A stretch of 46,884 nucleotides of DNA from Flavobacterium frigoris PS1. GTDB taxonomy: Bacteria; Bacteroidota; Bacteroidia; Flavobacteriales; Flavobacteriaceae. This document shows positions 41,856-46,884 of the stretch, one piece after another. The notes beneath the pieces are model-generated. The model was not told the origin of the DNA. It ran no database searches and saw only the letters and a program-made list of their open reading frames with translations. The stretch is taken from positions 1 through 46,884 of the forward strand of contig NZ_AHKF01000030.1 in NCBI RefSeq assembly GCF_000252125.1, in the 5' to 3' direction. Every line of letters begins with the position of its first letter. Position 1 is the stretch's first letter. A program made the translations under genes and the position numbers.

Positions 41856-41948
41856 TATCCTTTTAGAATAAAATTCCCGCAAACGAAGATGGAAACAGCT
41901 TTTTTCATAATATTTTTTAGTCTCCAACTAAAGAGTAAAAAAAAAGTG

Positions 41949-41956
41949 TACCTTTG
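41949..41956 (+). promoter_or_regulatory. Candidate -7 element TACCTTTG
   Basis: A perfect TAnnTTTG match 72 bases before the ATG at 42029, giving a 5' leader of about 65 bases. Confidence 0.5.
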
Positions 41957-42028
41957 CAAAAAATTTGTCGGGGATAGAAATCAAATTATATTGAATTCTT
42001 ATTAAAAGACAAGTAGTTACCATATTAT

Positions 42029-42469
42029 ATGAAAAAAATAGTTGAATACCGCAAACTGCTAAATGTAGAAAAAACTGCAGAGCTAAAAGATTTGAAAACA
42101 ATCTACCGTAACTCTATGAAGGAATGTCATCCTGATAAATTTCAAGGTGATGAAGCTGGATTAAAAGCGGCAGAAGAAAAAAGCAAGCAAGTTATTGAAG
42201 CTTATCATTTTTTGGTAAGTATCAATCCTGAAACAGCTAAACTAAACTTACCGGAATATACTGAAACAATTAACACCGCTACAATAACTGATTATAAGTT
42301 TGTTGAAGGTAGGTTAATAATCAATTTTTCAAATGGAAGTGTTTATGAATACATTAGTGTTCCTAAAGCCACTTACGTAAAGATGGTGAACGCTTCTTCT
42401 CCTGGAAGATTTGCAAAAAGACATATTCTAAATTCTTTCACTTGGAGAAAAACGATCAATCAAGACTAA
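42029..42469 (+). CDS. J-domain protein with C-terminal KTSC domain
   Basis: A 146-residue protein. Residues 5-70 form a DnaJ domain with the HPD motif in MKECHPDKFQ, so it can stimulate an Hsp70 ATPase. Residues 82-140 form a KTSC domain (DYKFVEGRLIINFSNGSVYE and VPKATYVKMVNASSPGRF), named for the C terminus of some lysyl-tRNA synthetases. The same combination is widespread in Bacteroidota. The KTSC part probably binds a partner or client. The gene is followed by a good bidirectional terminator. Confidence 0.85.
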   Translation: MKKIVEYRKLLNVEKTAELKDLKTIYRNSMKECHPDKFQGDEAGLKAAEEKSKQVIEAYHFLVSINPETAKLNLPEYTETINTATITDYKFVEGRLIINFSNGSVYEYISVPKATYVKMVNASSPGRFAKRHILNSFTWRKTINQD

Positions 42470-42505
42470 TTGAAACCGTTTCTTTAACGCTGAGTTAAAA
42501 TATAA

Positions 42506-42534
42506 AAAGCCCAATTATTTTATAATTGGGCTTT
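42506..42534. terminator. Bidirectional intrinsic terminator between convergent genes
   Basis: The arms AAAGCCCAATTA (42506-42517) and TAATTGGGCTTT (42523-42534) are exact complements around a five-base loop. It lies between the stops of the J-domain gene (plus) and the OmpA-family gene (minus) and can serve both. Confidence 0.85.
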
Positions 42535-42548
42535 ACTATTTTATAACA

Positions 42549-44477
42549 TCATTCGATTATTATAAACTCAGATCTTCTGTTTAATTGATGAGTCGCTTCA
42601 TCGCAATTTTCCGAGATGCAGTCAACAATAGTTAGACTTTCTCCATAGCCTTTAGCAGTTAATCGATCTTTGTCGATACCTCGCGAAATTAAGAAGTTCA
42701 TTGTTGATTGTGCTCGATTTTCTGACAACTGCTTATTTGATTTTTCAGAACCTCTTGTATCTGTATGCGACCTAATAGCAATTTTTAATTTTGGATACAT
42801 ATTCATTGCTTCTATTAACTTTCCTAATTCAAAACCAGCATCTCCTCTAATATTCCATTGATTAGTATCAAACAAAATTGGATTCAACTTCAAAATCTTT
42901 CCTAAATCGTCCCCTAAATTAGTGGTATAACATTCCTTTTCAAGGTAAATAGTAATAGTATTTTCTTCCGTTTTAACGTCTTGACTAACTATTAAGTAGC
43001 CTTGTTTCTCTATATTTATAGAATATTGTTCCGGACTACTAAGGGCAAAAACAACTTTACCTTCACGATCAGTTTGTGAGTCTTTCTCTACTAAATTAGC
43101 TTTGTTTCTCAAGGAAACTTTAGTATTTACAACTTCTTCGTTAGTGTTAAGATATTTTACAAAAACCCTAATTTCTTTTCCATCATTAAAATCTAACGGA
43201 GTAGTTTCTTTTAATAGATAAAGATCATCACTTCCCTTTCCTCCCACTCTATTAGAAGAAAAATAACCGTTTTTAGAAATATCGTTTATTATAAAATTAA
43301 AATCATCACTTGTACTATTTATGGGCTTACCTACATTTTGCACGGCAATAAAGTGGCCTTCTTGATCCATTTTTGCTGCAAAAACATCTAACCCACCAAG
43401 TCCTGGAATTCCATCCGAAGCAAAATACAGTATACCTTCCTTGCTCATAAATGGAAATGTTTCTCTTCCTTCGGTGTTAATTTTATCTCCCAAATTGACT
43501 GGTAAACCAAATGATCCATCAGCATTAATAGCTACCTCAAAAATATCAGATAAACCCATAGTTCCTGGCATGTCGGAAGCAAAATACAGTGTCCGTCCAT
43601 CCTTACTTAATGCAGGATGCGCTACAGAGTATTCGTCGCTATTAAAAGACAATTCTTCAATAGTACCCCAGTCCCCAGATTTATCTAATCTTGCCCGATA
43701 GATCTTTAGCTTTGTAATACCGTTTAAATCACCTTTTCTCTTATTATTTAGATAATTATTACGAGTAAAATAAACTGTCTTACCGTCACTAGTAAAGACA
43801 GGAGTAGATTCGTGAAATTTACTATTTATTTTATTCGAAAATTTTACTGAATTAGTTATTTGACCATCAGCTTCTATATTTGCAACATATAAGTCCGTAA
43901 ACATTTCATTATCCCATTTGTGAATTTTACGTGCCATTAGGCCCGTATCCCGTGCACTAGAATAGACAAGCTTGTTATTATAAAATGTTGCGCCATAGTC
44001 TGCGGCATCTGAGTTATCGACCAATAAATTAATTGAATATCTATTTAATTTTTTGTTGATAGTATTGAAGAAATCTTCATTTGACTTCAATAATTTCGAC
44101 CTACTATCATCAGGCTTAGTTCCCATGAATTTATTCATAATTATGGCTGCTTCCTTATAATTATCAATTGATTTTAGGGCATGGGAATATCTAAAATAAC
44201 ACTCGGGATCTACAGATTCGTTATTCTCTACTGCCTTTTTGTACCAAATAGCAGCTTCCTTTAAATCACCTTTAAAATAATATGAGTCACCCATTTTTTT
44301 AAATAAATCAATAGATGCGTATCCTTGGTCCGCAATTTTTGTATAAATGTCTATTGCCGGTGAAAATGAATAATTCTTAAAATTTTCGTTTCCTTTTTCA
44401 ATTTTATTATTCTGTGCATAAATGCTATTAGCACTGATGATAAAAATAATGGTCGTTATAATTTTTTTAAATTTCAT
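42549..44477 (-). CDS. OmpA-family protein with TPR and PD40 repeats (type IX secretion-associated, PorE-like)
   Basis: A 642-residue exported protein: signal peptide MKFKKIITTIIFIISANSIY with cleavage near AQ; TPR-like helices at 25-125; a WD40-like PD40 beta-propeller at about 150-410 (KTVYFTRNNY, RTLYFASDMPG, ILYFASDGIPGLGG); a small carboxypeptidase-regulatory-like fold near 430-510 (VRVFVKYLNTNEEVVNTKVS is split over it); and a C-terminal OmpA peptidoglycan-binding domain (IAIRSHTDTRGSEKSNKQLS). The same four-part plan is that of PorE, which anchors the type IX machinery or its surface partners to the cell wall. It follows porP/sprF by 12 bp in the operon. Whether it is PorE itself or a paralogue dedicated to the adhesin cannot be said. 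Confidence 0.85.
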   Translation of the reverse strand: MKFKKIITTIIFIISANSIYAQNNKIEKGNENFKNYSFSPAIDIYTKIADQGYASIDLFKKMGDSYYFKGDLKEAAIWYKKAVENNESVDPECYFRYSHALKSIDNYKEAAIIMNKFMGTKPDDSRSKLLKSNEDFFNTINKKLNRYSINLLVDNSDAADYGATFYNNKLVYSSARDTGLMARKIHKWDNEMFTDLYVANIEADGQITNSVKFSNKINSKFHESTPVFTSDGKTVYFTRNNYLNNKRKGDLNGITKLKIYRARLDKSGDWGTIEELSFNSDEYSVAHPALSKDGRTLYFASDMPGTMGLSDIFEVAINADGSFGLPVNLGDKINTEGRETFPFMSKEGILYFASDGIPGLGGLDVFAAKMDQEGHFIAVQNVGKPINSTSDDFNFIINDISKNGYFSSNRVGGKGSDDLYLLKETTPLDFNDGKEIRVFVKYLNTNEEVVNTKVSLRNKANLVEKDSQTDREGKVVFALSSPEQYSINIEKQGYLIVSQDVKTEENTITIYLEKECYTTNLGDDLGKILKLNPILFDTNQWNIRGDAGFELGKLIEAMNMYPKLKIAIRSHTDTRGSEKSNKQLSENRAQSTMNFLISRGIDKDRLTAKGYGESLTIVDCISENCDEATHQLNRRSEFIIIE

Positions 44478-44489
44478 AGCGCTAGTTTT

Positions 44490-45404
44490 TTAGAAATACC
44501 TTGGAGAGAATAATTTTTGGTATTTGTTAAACAATTCAAATCGAAGTACAATTTCAAAAGACCCATCATTAAAAGAGGTGTTACCTAATTCTGTTATCTC
44601 TTTATCATAAGCAAATCCTACCATGATCCCCCTATCAATATTGAAACCGGCTAAGGCACTCCAAGCTGCATCTAATCGATAAGCAGCTCCTAAAGTAAAT
44701 TTTTCATTGTAAATAAAGTTGGCAGATACATCTAACTGAAGGGGAGCGCCAGCAACTATTTTTGTGAGAATTGCGGGTTTCAATTTTAAAGTTGGACTCA
44801 AATCAAATACATATCCGGTAATGAAATAAAAATTCATATTTTCTTTTGCCACTGAAAACGATTCATCGTCAAAATATTTTGTTTCTAAAATATTAGGAAC
44901 TGACACACCTGCATAGAATTTATCCGAATGGTAATAAATACCTGCACCTATATTAGGCGACATTTTATTGTTTAAATTATTTTCAAGCATTGTAGGTTCA
45001 TTTTGATACCGGCTTAACTGATTGAAGTCGATGCTCAATAAATTAAGTCCTCCCTTAACACCAAAAGAAAGTTTTCCGTTTGCAGAAGTCTCAATAGTAT
45101 AGGAAAACATAGCGTCAAAAAAAGTTTCACTAGTAGGTCCGATTTTATCATTTACAACAGAAAGACCTAAACCTATCCTATCTGATACAGGAGCATTCAC
45201 ATTAAAAGTTTGTGTTTTTGGAGCTCCATCTAAGCCTACCCACTGCGATCTATGTAAAGCAGTCAAACTCAATACTCCTCTAGAGCCGGCATACGCTGGA
45301 TTTACGCTCATTGTATTATACATGTATTGTGTATACTGTGCGTCTTGTTGTGCATAATTTACAAACCCAACAAATAGAACTATTATTAGATATATTTTTT
45401 TCAT
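44490..45404 (-). CDS. PorP/SprF-family outer-membrane protein
   Basis: A 304-residue outer-membrane beta-barrel protein of the PorP/SprF family. The signal peptide MKKIYLIIVLFVGFVNYAQQ is followed by the family signature QYTQYMYNTMSVNPAYAGSR and by alternating amphipathic strands to a C-terminal aromatic strand (RFELFNKYQKLFSPRYF). SprF-type proteins are needed for secretion or surface attachment of adhesins with type B C-terminal domains, exactly the kind of protein encoded directly upstream. Gap 63 bp to the adhesin, 12 bp to the OmpA-family gene. Confidence 0.9.
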   Translation of the reverse strand: MKKIYLIIVLFVGFVNYAQQDAQYTQYMYNTMSVNPAYAGSRGVLSLTALHRSQWVGLDGAPKTQTFNVNAPVSDRIGLGLSVVNDKIGPTSETFFDAMFSYTIETSANGKLSFGVKGGLNLLSIDFNQLSRYQNEPTMLENNLNNKMSPNIGAGIYYHSDKFYAGVSVPNILETKYFDDESFSVAKENMNFYFITGYVFDLSPTLKLKPAILTKIVAGAPLQLDVSANFIYNEKFTLGAAYRLDAAWSALAGFNIDRGIMVGFAYDKEITELGNTSFNDGSFEIVLRFELFNKYQKLFSPRYF

Positions 45405-45429
45405 CTTCTAAATTATTTAGTTGTTATTT

Positions 45430-45458
45430 AAGACCTGGATTTTTTCCAGGCCTTTTTT
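45430..45458. terminator. Hairpin between adhesin and porP/sprF genes
   Basis: AAGACCTGG (45430-45438) pairs with CCAGGCCTT (45446-45454), one G-U or mismatch, around a seven-base loop; the plus-strand side ends in TTTTTT. On the operon (minus) strand the following T run is weak, so it may only attenuate read-through from the adhesin into porP/sprF. Confidence 0.5.
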
Positions 45459-45467
45459 AGTTATCTG

Positions 45468-46884
45468 TTAATTGATGTATATATAACCTGACTTATTAAT
45501 TCTTTCTTTATTATTGTTTATATAATCAATAACATAAAAATAGGTGCCTGCAGGTAACATTTCATTACCTGAGATAGTGATTCTACCTCTAGATTTTCCA
45601 CTAAAGAAATTAGTTTGAGAATTATATGATTGTGTATCCCATACTAAAACACCCCATCGATTGTAAATTTTAACCGTGTTTTGAGGAAAATTATCTAAAT
45701 TCTCTATTACTAATATATCATTATATCCATCTCCATTTGGTGTCATCAATTGGTTAACAAAGACCTCTTCTTTTGAGATGTTATTAGGTTCTAAGTAATC
45801 TGGTATTCCATCTCCATCCGTATCTTTAGGATTGTTAGGATTGTTACCAATTTCATCGCCATTTGCAATTCCATCACCATCACAATCACCAGCTAAGAAA
45901 GCAGCTGATTGAGGTACACTTACATGTTCTTCGATAGCATCACAACCATCAATAGGGTTTGTTTCGTCGATGAACTCAGTTCCATCTATCACACCATCTC
46001 CATCGGTATCTGGATTCAACGGATCTGTACCAAGGGTAACCTCTTCGCCGTCAGTAACTCCATCTCCATCACTATCAGAATTTAAAGGATTTGTTCCAAT
46101 GGCGTTCTCTTCACTATTAACAAGTCCGTCACTATCACAGTCTAAATTAGGGCTATCAGTACAATTTGCTATTCCAATAGTCACCGAACCAATATCACAC
46201 AAACCAGCACTATCACAAACTTGATATTCAAATGTATCAGTGCCAACTGTAAAACTTAGATTAGGAGTATAATTTACTGTTCCATCTTCATTAACTACGA
46301 CTATACCTTTTGTTGACGGTGTAATAATAGTTACTGTTAGAAAATCTGCCTCAATATCTTTGTCATTAGCTAATACTGGAATTCTTACCAAAACACCTGG
46401 ATTTGTTGTAGCTGCATCATCTACTGCTACTGGGGCATCGTTCACTGCTGTTACTGTAATTGTTACTAATCCTATATCGGATGAATTACCATCAGTTACC
46501 GTATAGTTAAAACTATCCAAACCATTATAATTCAATACCGGTGTATATGTATAACTTCCATTTGAAGTCAAGACTACTGTTCCGCCTTGGGCTGTTGTAA
46601 TGGTGCCTGATACTACTGTTAGTGTATCGCCATCTGCATCAGTATCGTTCGCATCTAAATCTACTGTCGAATTAAATACGGTGTCTTCAATTGCTGTTAT
46701 ATTGTCATCTACTGCTACTGGGGCATCGTTCACTGCTGTTACTGTAATTGTCACTAATCCTATATCAGATGAATTACCATCAGTTACGGTATAGTTAAAA
46801 CTATCCAAACCATTATAATTCAATGCCGGTGTATATGTATAACTTCCATTTGAAGTCAAGACTACTGTTCCGCCTTGGGCTGTT
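45468..46884 (-). CDS. C-terminal part of a large repeat adhesin with T9SS type B sorting domain
   Basis: The gene runs off the right edge; 472 codons are visible. From the edge come cadherin/VCBS-like repeats of 96 residues (ANDTDADGDTLTVVSGTITT, YNGLDSFNYTVTDGNSSDIG, VTAVNDAPVAVDD), then a diverged repeat (VLANDKDIEADFLTV), calcium-binding thrombospondin type 3 repeats (DSDGDGVTDGEEVTLGTDPL, NPDTDGDGVIDG, PKDTDGDGIPDYLEPN), and finally the gliding-motility-associated C-terminal domain from TPNGDGYNDILVIENLDNFP through IYNRWGVLVWDTQSY to the last residue. That domain routes proteins through type IX secretion to the cell surface. The apparent start (TTG 46859) is only an open-frame artefact. 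Adhesion or gliding is the likely role. Confidence 0.93.
   Translation of the reverse strand, partial: TAQGGTVVLTSNGSYTYTPALNYNGLDSFNYTVTDGNSSDIGLVTITVTAVNDAPVAVDDNITAIEDTVFNSTVDLDANDTDADGDTLTVVSGTITTAQGGTVVLTSNGSYTYTPVLNYNGLDSFNYTVTDGNSSDIGLVTITVTAVNDAPVAVDDAATTNPGVLVRIPVLANDKDIEADFLTVTIITPSTKGIVVVNEDGTVNYTPNLSFTVGTDTFEYQVCDSAGLCDIGSVTIGIANCTDSPNLDCDSDGLVNSEENAIGTNPLNSDSDGDGVTDGEEVTLGTDPLNPDTDGDGVIDGTEFIDETNPIDGCDAIEEHVSVPQSAAFLAGDCDGDGIANGDEIGNNPNNPKDTDGDGIPDYLEPNNISKEEVFVNQLMTPNGDGYNDILVIENLDNFPQNTVKIYNRWGVLVWDTQSYNSQTNFFSGKSRGRITISGNEMLPAGTYFYVIDYINNNKERINKSGYIYIN
46441..46884. repeat. 288-bp tandem repeats in the adhesin gene
   Basis: The DNA from 46441 repeats from 46729 with only scattered single-base differences, a period of 288 bp or 96 codons. 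One unit is complete and the next is cut by the edge. High identity at the DNA level, including silent sites, suggests recent duplication or ongoing gene conversion. Confidence 0.85.

Noticed and set aside
1..46884. tRNA or rRNA genes, including a tRNA at the island ends
   Set aside because: I saw no cloverleaf-type or ribosomal RNA sequence at the island borders or elsewhere; a dedicated search could still find one that I missed.

Overview
The window looks like chromosomal DNA from a member of the Flavobacteriaceae, most likely Flavobacterium or a close relative. The basis is an AT-rich sequence, TAnnTTTG-type -7 promoter elements, a PorP/SprF gene beside an adhesin with a gliding-motility (type IX secretion, type B) C-terminal domain, CHASE/PAS hybrid-free signalling genes and many small proteins of flavobacterial character. 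The species cannot be fixed from the sequence alone.

Layout. (1) 1-9450, plus strand: a metabolic/stress run with an APC permease (cut by the left edge), an archaeal-type (type II) glyceraldehyde-3-phosphate dehydrogenase, a DhnA/FbaB-type class I aldolase, an ATP-cone/Mrr-nuclease fusion, a beta-CASP metallo-beta-lactamase ribonuclease broken by one missing base, an AAA_28 P-loop protein, two small unknown proteins and a CopB-type (CPH) copper ATPase. (2) 9451-10730: a gene graveyard holding a frameshifted nucleotidyltransferase fragment and another decayed coding piece. (3) 10731-28797: a roughly 17.5-kb accessory island bounded by two direct copies of a ~420-bp sequence, namely the 3' half of an excisionase-like gene, its terminator and a TTGTACCA-TAA-TTGTACCA motif. 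The left copy carries the whole gene, the right copy only its last 50 codons. No integrase is present. Inside are a zinc-ribbon/double-HTH module, a broken DUF262 gene, a truncated ssb gene (remnant of a conjugative element) and three separate defence-like loci.

Defence content of the island. First, a minus-strand set of an OLD-family ATPase/TOPRIM nuclease and a UvrD-like helicase, the pairing that defines Gabija, followed by a winged-helix/PD-(D/E)XK nuclease gene that is not a standard Gabija member. Second, a plus-strand set of a 1419-residue Mrr-NACHT protein (STAND/Avs-like), a 91-residue protein and a DUF4365-nuclease/TPR protein, closed by a perfect 60-bp palindrome. Third, an AbiEi-like/Fic fusion preceded by five 24-bp tandem repeats that look like its own operator. 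The first two are the best candidates for an undescribed system.

(4) 28869-42534: ordinary flavobacterial core genes (saccharopine-dehydrogenase-like oxidoreductase, GYF_2 membrane protein, 2OG-Fe(II) oxygenase, MoxR-like ATPase plus vWA protein, double-NBD ABC ATPase, YchJ, a CHASE-PAS histidine kinase with its response regulator, and a J-domain/KTSC protein). (5) 42549-46884, minus strand: an OmpA/PD40/TPR lipoprotein-like periplasmic protein, a PorP/SprF protein and the C-terminal end of a large repeat adhesin, cut by the right edge. These three probably form one type IX secretion/surface adhesin operon.
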